Assembly (NCBI GenBank): GCA_965202955.1
Contig: OZ241871.1
Location: 4,340,001-4,404,000, forward strand
Reading direction: 5' to 3'
DNA length: 64,000 nucleotides
From: Bin5 sp034422415
GTDB lineage: Bacteria; Chloroflexota; Anaerolineae; Caldilineales; Caldilineaceae
In this document: positions 42,933 to 52,150 of the stretch, one piece after another
Layout: each line of letters begins with the position of its first letter
How positions within the stretch are numbered: the stretch's first letter is position 1
Notes under the pieces: generated by a model
Told to the model about the DNA's origin: nothing
Databases searched by the model: none
The model's input: the letters and a program-made list of their open reading frames with translations, nothing else
Program-made: the position numbers and the translations under genes

Positions 42933-44294
42933 CTAGAGCGGGTACGCGCCGCTCTGAATCGCCTTCTGCCGGGCATCCTCCAGGATCGACTGGATCTCAT
43001 CGACTCGTATGCGGGTGCCCGTCATGAGAAAGAGCCGCCGCAGGACAGTGGTGTATCCCCGCTGCATCTCGTCCGGAAGGACGAGCGTCAGGGGCGGCCG
43101 GATGGAGTCGGCGCCGCGCACTATCTGCCCGCCCTTCTCCGCGGCCGGGGAAAGCAGCTCGCCGTCAATGTCTTGGTGAACAGGCACGTAGCCGGCGTTG
43201 CTACTGTCCTCTCCCATCTGCTTCAACTGCAGTTCGTGTGCCTCGGCCGACCCCATGTAGCCCACGAACACCGCAGCCGGGACGCGATTCATCGCGCCGG
43301 CCGGAATGACGTAGCCAAATACGACGGAAATCTCGCCCATTGCAACGCTCGCGTCGATCTGCGGGAACTGGAAGTAGTCAAGTTCACTCGCAAAGGCGGG
43401 CGGCAGTTCGGCCGCGCTGAAATGGGGGGCGAGCGTCATAACAGCTTTTTCCCTGTTCAAGGGATTGGCCGAATCCGCGCGGACGAGAGCCGTCATGCTT
43501 TCCAGGTCGCCTGTGCTGCCCGGCGTTTCGACAAAGTAATCTCTCTCCAGCATCGACAACCACAGTTCCCAGACGCGGGCAACGCGTTCGTCGTGATAGC
43601 TTACGCGCCCGGCCAGGAGTTCGGCGTGGAACTCCGGTCCATTGAGGCGCATATTGAGATAGTCGAACCAGAGACTGCTGATGAACGAGTTCTGCCCGGC
43701 CAGCGAGAGAGGCGTCTCCCCGTTTGCCAGCAGCGTATCGCAGATGCGGATGAACGCCTCCCATTTGGCGGGCGGCGTCAGGCCGTAACGTTCGAAGACC
43801 TCCACGTTGTAGTAGATACCCGTCCAGCTGAAGCCGGCCGGCGCAAGGCGGGGCGTTCCCTCAATCCGGCTCAGATCGTGGAACTGGTCTCCATATGACT
43901 CGGTAAAGTTGCCCTCGGTCCAAACATCTGCGAGATCCGAGAGCAGCCCCTGCTCAGCCGCGCTGCGCAGGAGTATCCCGTCCCACAACAACATCACGTC
44001 GGGCGGCGGCGAATCGAGCAAGAAGTCCGCCGCGTCGCCACGCAGGGGTTGCCGGTCGATTTCGATGCCGGGCGCGCGCTGCAGGAACCGCTCGATTGCA
44101 ACCTGTTCCGTCGCCGCCACACTCGAAAAGTCCGGAGACACATATGTGATTGTGACCGGAGGTCCGTCGGCCTCGAACAGGATCTCGCTCTCACGGTCGC
44201 GGCGGCAGCCGGCCAGGAGCGCGCTGAGGATGAGGAGCGGCAGGATACACTTCGCGAACAGGCGCGCCGCCGCGCGCCAGTGGAGAACTGTCAT
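42933..44294 (-). CDS. ABC transporter solute-binding lipoprotein
   Basis: A 453-residue lipoprotein with signal peptide and lipobox LLAGC. The mature protein has the MalE-like order: a VTITYVSPDF first strand, PPDVMLLWDG, GIYYNVEVFERYGLTPPAKWEAFI (the usual 'YNKDLFEKAGL.PPTTWDE' equivalent) and a C-terminal helical tail. It is expected to deliver a sugar or oligosaccharide to a membrane permease, but no permease or ATPase gene is adjacent here, so it is an orphan or serves a distant transporter. It follows the homocysteine methyltransferase-like gene by 70 bases on the same strand. Confidence 0.85.
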   Translation of the reverse strand: MTVLHWRAAARLFAKCILPLLILSALLAGCRRDRESEILFEADGPPVTITYVSPDFSSVAATEQVAIERFLQRAPGIEIDRQPLRGDAADFLLDSPPPDVMLLWDGILLRSAAEQGLLSDLADVWTEGNFTESYGDQFHDLSRIEGTPRLAPAGFSWTGIYYNVEVFERYGLTPPAKWEAFIRICDTLLANGETPLSLAGQNSFISSLWFDYLNMRLNGPEFHAELLAGRVSYHDERVARVWELWLSMLERDYFVETPGSTGDLESMTALVRADSANPLNREKAVMTLAPHFSAAELPPAFASELDYFQFPQIDASVAMGEISVVFGYVIPAGAMNRVPAAVFVGYMGSAEAHELQLKQMGEDSSNAGYVPVHQDIDGELLSPAAEKGGQIVRGADSIRPPLTLVLPDEMQRGYTTVLRRLFLMTGTRIRVDEIQSILEDARQKAIQSGAYPL

Positions 44295-44364
44295 GGTCGA
44301 TTGGCCTTGTCAAGACGGTAAGGGCCGGCGAATTGCCAGTTGGCGGGGCATTGGGGCTCCACTG

Positions 44365-45321
44365 TCAGCTGCCTGAGGCGCGCAGACGTTGTGTCAGCGC
44401 GCGAATGTGTTCGGGTCCGATTCCGCAGCAGCCGCCGACCAGGTCTGCGCCCTGGCCGACCCACTTCACGGCCTCGCCGGCGAAGGTGTCGGGCGGGATG
44501 ACATCGACAAACTGCCAGTGGGGCATCGTGAAATAGCCGCTTTCGGGATAGGCGCCGGTGGGCCCGTCCCAAACGGCCTGAACTGCCGCCAGCGCGTCGC
44601 CGATGACGTTGACGTCGCTGTGCATGACGGCTGCCAGCGAGCCGCCCTCGGCCATTACCGCGGCCACACATTCCTCGAAGTCGAGCTTGCCCGCGATCGC
44701 AGGGTGCATGACCAGGCGGCCTTCCTGCGTCCGCTTGCAGCTGAATCCCACCCAGACCGGCAGTCCGGTGCCGGCGGCCGCCTCGAGCGCGGCGCAGCTG
44801 TAGTCGACATCGCGCATCATCTCCAGGATCAGCAGATCAGCGCCGGCTTCGGCCAGCAACTCGGCTTGTTCGGCGAAGTGCGCACGCATTTCGTGTAGTG
44901 CGGGCCTGGCGGCAGCGGCAGCGCCGGGTGCCATCGGCGAGATCGATCCGGCGATCCAAACGGTCTGCGGGGCCAGCTCCCACCCACTTCCCGCCGTGCT
45001 GGCTGCCGCTTCGGCTGCCTCTTTCCTGGCCTGTCGCGCCACCCGCACGGCATTCCGGTTGATCTCTTTGGTAGCGCTTTCGGCTCCGGCGGCTCTCAGC
45101 ATCTGGCGGCCGCTGGCAAATGTATTGGCGATGATGACCTCGGCGCCGGCGCGAATGTAGTCGAGGTGGACCTGGCGCACGATGTCGGGATGGGAGGCGA
45201 CGGCCAGACCGCACCAGGCGGCACCATCCATCGGCACGCCGCAGCGCTGCAGCTCGGTGCCGGTGGCGCCGTCGAGAACGATCGGGCTGCTTTCCGCGAG
45301 TCTCTCGCTGAGCTGGGTCAC
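44365..45321 (-). CDS. Homocysteine S-methyltransferase-family protein, altered zinc site
   Basis: A 318-residue (beta-alpha)8 barrel of the family that methylates homocysteine (MmuM, the N-terminal domain of MetH, BHMT). It begins IVLDGATGTELQRCGVPMD and has GAEVIIANTFASGRQML and the C-terminal GADLVGGCCGIGPEHIRALT with the paired zinc cysteines. The third zinc ligand, normally Cys in a 'GVNC' strand, appears to be replaced: the aligned stretch is LAAVMHSDVNVIGDAL, where a His or Ser takes the place. GTG start. A methyltransferase activity is likely, but with a different donor or acceptor. Confidence 0.82.
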   Translation of the reverse strand: MTQLSERLAESSPIVLDGATGTELQRCGVPMDGAAWCGLAVASHPDIVRQVHLDYIRAGAEVIIANTFASGRQMLRAAGAESATKEINRNAVRVARQARKEAAEAAASTAGSGWELAPQTVWIAGSISPMAPGAAAAARPALHEMRAHFAEQAELLAEAGADLLILEMMRDVDYSCAALEAAAGTGLPVWVGFSCKRTQEGRLVMHPAIAGKLDFEECVAAVMAEGGSLAAVMHSDVNVIGDALAAVQAVWDGPTGAYPESGYFTMPHWQFVDVIPPDTFAGEAVKWVGQGADLVGGCCGIGPEHIRALTQRLRASGS

Positions 45322-45577
45322 TGGGCAATTCGTTCCATTTCGTTTGCAGCCTCGGCGGCGTTCGGCGGGTCGAATAGCGCAATTGTATCAGTCCTGGAGA
45401 AATTGGCGAACAAGCGCCATGAATGTGTCAGGACTCAGCTCGGCCGGGCGCTCACTTTCCGCCAAGTTGCGGCTCGATGACTTTGCCCTTCTGACGTGGA
45501 TGGGATAGGCTTTGGGCCATAGCCTTGGCTTAAGAGGGAAGCATGACTCCGGGCATTTCACAGGAGTAGAAGAATCC

Positions 45578-46918
45578 ATGTCCATGCCCATCTACGAACG
45601 GCCGATCGACCTGCTGCGCACGCTGGTCCGCTTCGACACAACGAATCCGCCCGGGGACGAGGCCGAGTGCATCGGCTTTCTGGCCGACCTCCTCACGGAA
45701 GGCGGGCTCGCGCCTATGATTCTGGCGAAGGACCCGAAGCGGCCCAACATTGTGGCCCGCCTGCCGGGCCGCGGCGACGCGCCCGCGCTTGTGCTGCAGG
45801 GGCACGTGGACGTCGTGACGACGGCCAATCAGAGCTGGCAGCGCGATCCGTTTGGGGCTGAGCTGGTGGACGGCGTTGTCTGGGGCCGCGGCAGCCTCGA
45901 CATGAAGAGCGGCGTGACGATGATGACCTGTGCAGTGCTGCGCGCAGCCGCCGAAGGGCGTTCCCCGGCCGGGGACGTGGTGCTCACGATCATGAGCGAC
46001 GAGGAGGCCGGCAGCGACTTCGGCGCGCGTTTTCTGGCGGAGGAGCATCCGGAGCAGTTCGACGGCGCCAGGTATGCGATCGGCGAGGGGGGCGGAAGCT
46101 CCCAATACTTCGGCGACCAGCGCTACTACCCGCTGATGGTCGCAGAAAAGCAGGTCTGCTGGCTGCGCACCCGGATCGGAGGGCCGGGCGGGCATGGATC
46201 GACGCCGCTGCGCGATGGGGCGATGGCCCGGCTGGGCAAGCTGCTGACAACGCTCAACGAGAACCGACTTCCCGTGCACATCACGCCGGTGATGGAGCAG
46301 ATGTTGCCTGCGCTGGCCGAGTGCGCGCCGGACGACCTGGCAGAGTCGGCGCTGGCGCTGCTGGACCCGGACCGCACCGACAGTGTGCTCGATCAGATGG
46401 CCGCGGACGGACTGCACCAGGCCCGCTCGCTTGACGCGCTGTTGCACAACACGGTCAACGCGACGGTGGTGGGGGGCGGAATCAAGACGAACGTCATACC
46501 CAGCGAAATCGAGTTGGAGCTGGATGGCCGCGTGCTGCCGGGTTACACGTCCGACGACCTGATTGCCGAACTGCATGCACTGCTAGGCGACGACCTGGAG
46601 TACGAAATCATCCGGCACGACCCGGGGCGGCCAAGTGTAGACATGGGGCTGTTCCCGCTGCTGAAGGGCATCGTAGAGGAGCTCGATCCGGACGGCGTTG
46701 TGATCCCGTCTATGGTGGGTGGATTCACTGACGGGCGCATGTTTTCGCGGCTCGGCATCCAGAACTACGGATTTCTGCCGATGAAGCTGCCGCCGGGGAC
46801 GAATTTCGGCGCGACTGTCCACGCCGCCGATGAACGCGTGCCGGTCGAGGCGGTGGAGTTCGGCCAGCAGGCGCTCTCCACGCTGCTGGACCGGTACGCC
46901 GCGGTCAACGCGGCGTGA
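45578..46918 (+). CDS. M20 family metallopeptidase
   Basis: A 446-residue di-zinc hydrolase of the M20 ArgE/DapE/carboxypeptidase G2 type. Zinc motifs are LVLQGHVDVVTT, WGRGSLDMKSGVTMM and IMSDEEAGSDFGARF (catalytic Glu pair); the dimerisation domain includes GGPGGHGSTPLRDGAMARLG, and the last ligand His is near ATVHAADERVPVE. Likely an amide or peptide hydrolase; substrate unknown. ATG 45578 with CAGGAG upstream was chosen; the frame to 45512 adds 22 unlike residues. It is divergent from the homocysteine methyltransferase-like gene. Confidence 0.9.
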   Translation: MSMPIYERPIDLLRTLVRFDTTNPPGDEAECIGFLADLLTEGGLAPMILAKDPKRPNIVARLPGRGDAPALVLQGHVDVVTTANQSWQRDPFGAELVDGVVWGRGSLDMKSGVTMMTCAVLRAAAEGRSPAGDVVLTIMSDEEAGSDFGARFLAEEHPEQFDGARYAIGEGGGSSQYFGDQRYYPLMVAEKQVCWLRTRIGGPGGHGSTPLRDGAMARLGKLLTTLNENRLPVHITPVMEQMLPALAECAPDDLAESALALLDPDRTDSVLDQMAADGLHQARSLDALLHNTVNATVVGGGIKTNVIPSEIELELDGRVLPGYTSDDLIAELHALLGDDLEYEIIRHDPGRPSVDMGLFPLLKGIVEELDPDGVVIPSMVGGFTDGRMFSRLGIQNYGFLPMKLPPGTNFGATVHAADERVPVEAVEFGQQALSTLLDRYAAVNAA

Positions 46919-46963
46919 CGCGGGCCGCGTCCGGCTTGGTTGAAGAAGCAAAGAGAGGCGAGT

Positions 46964-47737
46964 TTGGCAAGGGAGAGCGATCTGAAGGCCGCCGTGCAGG
47001 AGCAGTTCGGGCGGGTGGCGGCCAAATATCTCACAAGCGCGGTGCACGCGCAGGGCGAAGATCTGCCGGTGATGGTGGAGGCGGCCAACCTGCGCGGCGA
47101 CGAGCGCGTAATGGACGCCGGCTGCGGCGCGGGCCATGCCGCGTCCAGCTTTGCGCCGCATGTTGCCGAGGTCGTCGCGCTCGACTTCACCGAGTCGATG
47201 CTGCGGCAGGTTGAGCTGCTGGCGGCGGCGCGCGGGCTGGAAAACCTCGGCACGCGGCTGGGCGATGTCGAGTCGCTTCCCTTCGATGACAACACATTCG
47301 ATCTCGTCATCTCCCGCTACAGCGCCCATCATTGGGCCAAACCCGCCCAGGCGCTGCGCGAATTTCACCGCGTTCTGCGTCCCGGCGGGCAGTTTATTCT
47401 CAGCGACGTAATCGGTTTCGATGATCCGGTCTGCGACACCTACTTGAACGCCATCGAGATACTGCGCGATTCGTCCCACGTCCGCGACTTCACCCTGATC
47501 GAATGGCGGGACTTTTTTTCGAAAGCCCAGTTCAGCCCGGAGGTCATCTTCACCTATCGCATCTACCTGGAGTTCGAAGAGTGGACCCGGCGCATGGAAA
47601 CATCGGAGGTGAATCGGGCCGCCATCCAGGCGCTCTACCGGTCCGCACCTTCCGAGGTCAGCGAAGCGCTGCAAATCGACAGCGAAGGCCATTCCTTTCT
47701 TGCCGTTGTCCTGCGAGGAACAACAGTCGATCGCTGA
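46964..47737 (+). CDS. Class I SAM-dependent methyltransferase, UbiE-like
   Basis: A 257-residue enzyme with the SAM motif VMDAGCGAGHAASSFAPH, acidic strand-2 residue in VVALDFTESML, then LPFDDNTFDLVISRYSAHHW and LREFHRVLRPGGQFILSDV, the order seen in UbiE/MenG-like and related small-molecule methyltransferases. The substrate cannot be inferred. The start is uncertain: TTG 46964 has GAGAGG about 5 bases upstream and is used here; TTG 46940 would add 8 residues. It follows the M20 gene by 45 bases and may share its transcript. Confidence 0.85.
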   Translation: MARESDLKAAVQEQFGRVAAKYLTSAVHAQGEDLPVMVEAANLRGDERVMDAGCGAGHAASSFAPHVAEVVALDFTESMLRQVELLAAARGLENLGTRLGDVESLPFDDNTFDLVISRYSAHHWAKPAQALREFHRVLRPGGQFILSDVIGFDDPVCDTYLNAIEILRDSSHVRDFTLIEWRDFFSKAQFSPEVIFTYRIYLEFEEWTRRMETSEVNRAAIQALYRSAPSEVSEALQIDSEGHSFLAVVLRGTTVDR

Positions 47738-47896
47738 GAGGCGCATCGCGGTCGATGTCACCCATTCCCTCGATTTGACCTCGCGCCGGCCGAACCGCCG
47801 CTGGCTGCTCTTGGATAGTTGCAGGAACGCGGCGTTTCTGCCTTTTCGCAACCAATTCAGCGAACCCACCTTTAAGGACAAAAAAGGAGGACTCAC

Positions 47897-48865
47897 ATGA
47901 CAGCAATGCCAACTATCTATACCGGCACGGTCGGGCAAAGCGTCTGGCGCAGCCGCGACGGCGGCGAAAGCTGGGACAGGGCCACAGAGGGCATGTTCTC
48001 GGAGTCGGACATCCGCGCGCTGGCCATCAGCCCGGACGACGCGGCGGTCCTGCTGGCCGGCACCGAAGCCGGTCTCTACCGCACGGAGGACGGCGGCGAT
48101 ACTTGGGCCCTGATCGACTCGCCTATGAACGACCTGCAGATCTGGGCGCTCGCCATCGACCCGACCAGCACCGCCACCATCTACGCCGGCACCTGTCCTT
48201 CGGCGCTCTACCGTACGCGCGATGGGGGAAAGAGCTGGCAAGAGCTGGACGTCGAACTGGCGGAAGAGTGCGAAGGCGTGCCGATCGTACCGCGCGTGAC
48301 CAGCATCGTCATCGACCCCGATGACCCGCAGACCGTCTACGCCGGCATCGAAATCGACGGTATGCGCATCACCCGCGACGGCGGCGACACCTGGCGCGAG
48401 GGCAGCGACGGCCTCTCCAGCCTCGACATCCACGGGCTCGCGGTCGTGCCCGGCTCGCCAAAGACACTGGTCGCCAGCACCAACAACGACGTCTGTCTCA
48501 CCACAGACATGCAGAACTGGACCCCGCTGAATGTGAGGTCACACTATCCCTGGTCCTATTGCCGCGGCGTGCTGCATCAGTCCAATGGCGAAAGCAGCAT
48601 CTGGGTCGGCGCGGGAAACGGCCCTCCCGGAAACCAGGGCGGTCTCTTCCAGAGCAGCGACCTTGGCGAATCGTGGCAGCGAGCGGATCTCGGCGGTGTC
48701 GCCAACAGCACGATCTGGGCCGTCGTCAGCAATCCCGAGCTTCCCGACTGGATCGTCGCCTACAGCGTGGCCGGGCAGCTCTATCGCAGCACCGACCGCG
48801 GCCACTCGTGGACCAAGCTGGAGCGCGAGTTCGGCGAAGTCCGGGCGGTGGCGCTGGCCGTGTAG
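47897..48865 (+). CDS. BNR/sortilin-like beta-propeller protein
   Basis: A 322-residue protein made of repeating blades of the sialidase/VPS10/YCF48 kind: at least five Asp-box units of S/T-x-D-x-G-x-x-W form are visible (SRDGGESW, TEDGGDTW, TRDGGKSW, TRDGGDTW, STDRGHSW), spaced about 45-60 residues. No signal peptide or catalytic residues of true sialidases are seen, so it may be a binding scaffold rather than a glycosidase. AAGGAGG precedes the ATG. It ends at the bidirectional hairpin at 48942-48968. Confidence 0.85.
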   Translation: MTAMPTIYTGTVGQSVWRSRDGGESWDRATEGMFSESDIRALAISPDDAAVLLAGTEAGLYRTEDGGDTWALIDSPMNDLQIWALAIDPTSTATIYAGTCPSALYRTRDGGKSWQELDVELAEECEGVPIVPRVTSIVIDPDDPQTVYAGIEIDGMRITRDGGDTWREGSDGLSSLDIHGLAVVPGSPKTLVASTNNDVCLTTDMQNWTPLNVRSHYPWSYCRGVLHQSNGESSIWVGAGNGPPGNQGGLFQSSDLGESWQRADLGGVANSTIWAVVSNPELPDWIVAYSVAGQLYRSTDRGHSWTKLEREFGEVRAVALAV

Positions 48866-48941
48866 GCGGGCCCGCCCTGCTGGGAAAACAGTCTGCCGAG
48901 GCAGCACGCGTTCGGCGCGACAGCCAGCTTCAAGAAAAACG

Positions 48942-48968
48942 AAACGTCCCGGCTTTTGCCGGGACGTT
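48942..48968. terminator. Bidirectional intrinsic terminator hairpin
   Basis: Perfect 12-bp inverted repeat (48942-48953 with 48957 onward, ending 48968) around a TTTT loop. On the minus strand it is followed by a T-rich stretch (CGTTTTTCTT). It sits between the convergent BNR gene and the last gene of the transport operon and can serve both. Confidence 0.85.
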
Positions 48969-49008
48969 TGCTATTGGAAAACTCGCATCTCCGCGATTGG
49001 GCTGGCGC

Positions 49009-49776
49009 CTATCCAAGCTGCTTGTACGCTTCCAGGCCCGGACGCAGCGTGCCCAACAGCAGCTGATAGTCCGGGCCGTAGCCGAGGAATGTGAAGCCCT
49101 GGTCGGCGCGCAGCCGCAGCTCTTCGGGGCTGCCCGAGCCGATTCCAAGCGCGACGTCGCAACGTTCGGCGACGCTCTGCGCGTGCTCGATGACCTTGTC
49201 GATTTCGGGCAAAGGCATGTCGAACGGATTCAGACCCAGCGACAGGCAGAGATCGAAGGCGCCGATGTAGATCACGTCGATGCCCGGCACGCTGGCGATC
49301 TCCTCCAGGTTCTCGACAGCCTCGGCGGTCTCCAGAATCAGCAGGATCAGGATGTTGTCGTTGGCCTTGTCGAAGTAGTCCTCGTAGTCGATCGTGTAGT
49401 GCGATGCACGCAGCGGTCCGAAGCTGCGCTTGCCGTGGGGCGGGTAGCGTGAGGCCCGCACGATCGCCTCGGCCTCGGCAGCCGTCTTTACCATCGGCAC
49501 GGCGATGCCCAGCGCGCCGATGTCGAGCGAGCGCTGGATGAAGACCGGGTCGGCCGACGGAATCCGCACCATCGGGACCGCGTCCGTGCCGTTCATGGCC
49601 ATCAGAATCTGCTCGACTTCGGCCATGTCGAGGCCGTTGTGTTCCATCTCCACCACTAGCCATTCGCAGCCGGCGTGTCCCAGAAGTTCAGCGATCATTG
49701 TACTGCCCATGCCCAGGAACAGTCCGAACGAGTTCTGGCCGCTCCGAATCTTCTGGCGCACTGTATTTGCCCGCAT
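49009..49776 (-). CDS. HpcH/HpaI-family aldolase
   Basis: A 255-residue class II, metal-dependent aldolase of the HpaI/GarL/RhmA type that splits 2-keto-3-deoxy sugar acids (or related compounds) into pyruvate and an aldehyde. Marks: LGMGSTMIAELLGHAGCEWL, VEMEHNGLD, PMVRIPS (substrate Arg), the metal Glu in LLILETAEAVEN and the metal Asp in IGAFDLCLSLG. The C-terminal GFTFLGYGPDYQLL is also typical. AAGGAG lies upstream of the ATG. It is the last gene of the long operon, where it would finish breakdown of an imported sugar after oxidation. Exact substrate unknown. Confidence 0.92.
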   Translation of the reverse strand: MRANTVRQKIRSGQNSFGLFLGMGSTMIAELLGHAGCEWLVVEMEHNGLDMAEVEQILMAMNGTDAVPMVRIPSADPVFIQRSLDIGALGIAVPMVKTAAEAEAIVRASRYPPHGKRSFGPLRASHYTIDYEDYFDKANDNILILLILETAEAVENLEEIASVPGIDVIYIGAFDLCLSLGLNPFDMPLPEIDKVIEHAQSVAERCDVALGIGSGSPEELRLRADQGFTFLGYGPDYQLLLGTLRPGLEAYKQLG

Positions 49777-49817
49777 CCTTGTTTCTCCTTACGTGGCTTG
49801 GTTTTGGCGATGGCGGA

Positions 49818-50864
49818 CTAGGCCGGCAGGTCGACCGGATTGCCGCTGCGGATCGATGCGTAGACGGCGTCGATGGCGCGCATATTGCCCAGGCTGAACT
49901 CCGGCGAAATACGGTTGGGCCGGTCCGTCTCCAGGCAGTCGCACAGGTGGCTGAGCTGCAGGTCGAACTGGTTGACCGAAGTGAAGCTGTAAATCTCTGT
50001 GTTGAAGTTGTCGTGAAAGACTTGGACCGTGGCCGCAAGGTCCTCCTTCTCGACAAACTCCTGCTCGCGCACGCTGCGCTGGTCGAACGGCAGCTCCATG
50101 CGTATCCAGCCGCGCGTTCCCAGGACGTGCGTGGCCTGGCAGTAGCCCCACTCGTAGCTGGAGGTCAGCTGCGCCGTGCGGTGCCCGGGGAACTGCATCA
50201 GGATCGAGGCGGACATCTCAACGTCGGCCCCCTCGATCGGCGGCGTGCCGGCCGCGTAGATGCGATGCGGCTCGGCATCAAAGACAAAGCGGGCGAAGTG
50301 GATCAGGTAGCCGGCGGTATCAAATACAGAACCGCCGCCGCGCGAGCGGTCATATCGCCAGTTGTCGGGCGGGGCGAAGCGAATCAGCGGCGACGTGAAG
50401 CTGCCGTGGACCGACACCGGCCGGCCGATCCGCCCGGCGTCCAGGAGCTCCTTGACGCGCAGGTGCTGCGGGTCGTGCCGCCACTTGAACGCCTCGGCCA
50501 GGAGGACGCCGTTCCCGTTGGCGACGGCGATCATCTCCTCGCATTCAGCGGCGGTTATGCTGATCGGCTTCTCAACCAGGACGGCCCTCACTTTGCCCGA
50601 GCCGGCAACGGCAATGGCCAGCTCGGCATGGTAGACGCCCCAGACCGAGATGACGACGATGTCGAGCTCCTCCTGCTCCAGCATCTGCGCCAGGTCCGTG
50701 TAGCGCTTGGATACATTGAATTCGGCGCCAAAACGGTCCAGTGCCTCGGCGGAGATGTCGCAGATCGCGACCAGATCGGCCTGTTCTACATTGCGGCAGG
50801 CGCGCCCGTGATCGCGTGCGTTTTCGCCCGCGCCAACGATGCCGACTCTGAATCTGGCTGCCAT
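49818..50864 (-). CDS. Gfo/Idh/MocA-family oxidoreductase
   Basis: A 348-residue NAD(P)-dependent sugar or cyclitol oxidoreductase. The Rossmann motif is VGIVGAGENARDHGRA, and the active-site Lys is in the family motif VLVEKPIS (E-K-P). The second, sheet-based domain carries GGGSVFDTAGYLIHFARF, with His/Asp positions near the substrate. GAGGAG precedes ATG 50864; the ATG two codons upstream is less well placed. Lying between the P450 and the HpaI aldolase genes in the transport operon, it probably oxidises or epimerises the imported sugar. Confidence 0.92.
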   Translation of the reverse strand: MAARFRVGIVGAGENARDHGRACRNVEQADLVAICDISAEALDRFGAEFNVSKRYTDLAQMLEQEELDIVVISVWGVYHAELAIAVAGSGKVRAVLVEKPISITAAECEEMIAVANGNGVLLAEAFKWRHDPQHLRVKELLDAGRIGRPVSVHGSFTSPLIRFAPPDNWRYDRSRGGGSVFDTAGYLIHFARFVFDAEPHRIYAAGTPPIEGADVEMSASILMQFPGHRTAQLTSSYEWGYCQATHVLGTRGWIRMELPFDQRSVREQEFVEKEDLAATVQVFHDNFNTEIYSFTSVNQFDLQLSHLCDCLETDRPNRISPEFSLGNMRAIDAVYASIRSGNPVDLPA

Positions 50865-50918
50865 GTACACTCCTCACTAATTTGCGTTTGGTCTTGCCGG
50901 CTGTGGCCGCCGGCGGCC

Positions 50919-52139
50919 TCAGAACTCTACCATCAGCGAGTTCAGGCCGCGAAATACGATCTCCTCGCGCCAGTCGACATGCTCGTGCTTGAGGCGGATT
51001 GCCGGGAAGCGGCGAAACAGCGTTCTGAACGCGATGTCGGCCTCGATGCGGGCCAGCGGCGCGCCGATGCAGAAGTGGATGCCGTAGCCGAAGGCGATGT
51101 GGCGGCCCGAATTGCGCGTAATGTCGAGCCGGTCCGGGTCGGGGAAGATCTCCGGGTCGCGGTTGGCCGCGCCCAGCATCTGGGCCACGAGCTGACCGCG
51201 CTCGATCCGCTTTCCGCCCAGCTCGATATCCTGGGCGGCCACGCGCCAGTTGCGTTGGAACGGCGTCTCGTAGCGCAGCAGCTCCTCGACCGCCGACTCG
51301 GTCAACGATGGATCGGCCTGCAGCCTGGCCAGCTGTTCGGGATGGTGCAGCAGAGTCAGGAGGCCGGTCCCGATCAGATTCATCGTCGTCTCGAATCCGG
51401 CCGTGATCAGCGTCTGATAGTTGGTGATCAGCTCCTCTTCGCTGAGCCGGTCGCCCTCTTCCTCGACCATGACCAGCGCGCTGAGCAGATCATCCTGCGG
51501 ATCACGCCGCCGCTTCGCGATCAGATCGCGCAGATAGGCGCGCAGATTGACGAAAATGGGCAGCCCGCGCTCGAGGTTCGCTTCGGTCGTGCGGCCGGAC
51601 GCGGTCAGCTCGTTGACACCCTCATTCCAATAGGCGAAGTTCTCGTTGTCCTCCGCCGGGATGCCGAGAATCTGGCTGATGATGGCGACCGGGAGCGGGT
51701 AGGCGAGCGCGGCCATGATATCCATTTCGCCGTCCGACGCGGCGGCATCGAGCAGGTCGTCGACGATCTTCTGTACGCGCGGGCGCAGGCTTTCCATCGC
51801 CCGCACAGTGAACACCTTGTTGATCAGGGCCCGCATGCGCGTGTGGTCGGGCGGGTCGGTGTGGATGAGGCCGACCGCGTAGTGATCGTAGATGGGCTTG
51901 GCCTTCTTGCGCACATGCTCCGGCAGGCGGTCGAGCGAGAGGGCGTGCCGGCCGGCGTTGGAGAAGCGGCGCGGATCGCGCATCGAAGCAACGACATCAT
52001 CGTAGCGGGTCAGGACCCAGCTACCCATGATCTCGCTCCAGTGCACCGGGTCGGTCGCACGCAGCTCGCAGTAAACGGGATAGGGGTCGCGGTAAAAGGC
52101 GGGCTTGTCCAGAAAGTCGTCGAGCCTGATGCGCGTCAT
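50919..52139 (-). CDS. Cytochrome P450
   Basis: A soluble bacterial-type P450 of 406 residues (CYP107-like overall appearance). The heme-ligand Cys lies in HIAFGYGIHFCIGAPLARIE; the I-helix oxygen-binding motif is TAGFETT; the K-helix E-x-x-R is EELLR; and RDPDRLD-type sequence precedes the heme loop (FPDPDRLDIT). It needs external redox partners, none of which lie in the window. ATG 52139 starts 11 bases after the stop of a sugar permease; upstream extension of the frame to 53054 is only the shadow of that permease. A P450 inside a carbohydrate-transport operon is unusual and hints at a hydroxylated or methoxylated substrate; that is inference. Confidence 0.93.
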   Translation of the reverse strand: MTRIRLDDFLDKPAFYRDPYPVYCELRATDPVHWSEIMGSWVLTRYDDVVASMRDPRRFSNAGRHALSLDRLPEHVRKKAKPIYDHYAVGLIHTDPPDHTRMRALINKVFTVRAMESLRPRVQKIVDDLLDAAASDGEMDIMAALAYPLPVAIISQILGIPAEDNENFAYWNEGVNELTASGRTTEANLERGLPIFVNLRAYLRDLIAKRRRDPQDDLLSALVMVEEEGDRLSEEELITNYQTLITAGFETTMNLIGTGLLTLLHHPEQLARLQADPSLTESAVEELLRYETPFQRNWRVAAQDIELGGKRIERGQLVAQMLGAANRDPEIFPDPDRLDITRNSGRHIAFGYGIHFCIGAPLARIEADIAFRTLFRRFPAIRLKHEHVDWREEIVFRGLNSLMVEF

Positions 52140-52150
52140 CGATGTCTTCT

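Noticed and set aside
46583..48433. Minus-strand open frame of 616 codons
   Set aside because: Spans parts of three plus-strand genes (M20, methyltransferase, BNR) in antisense; no motif.
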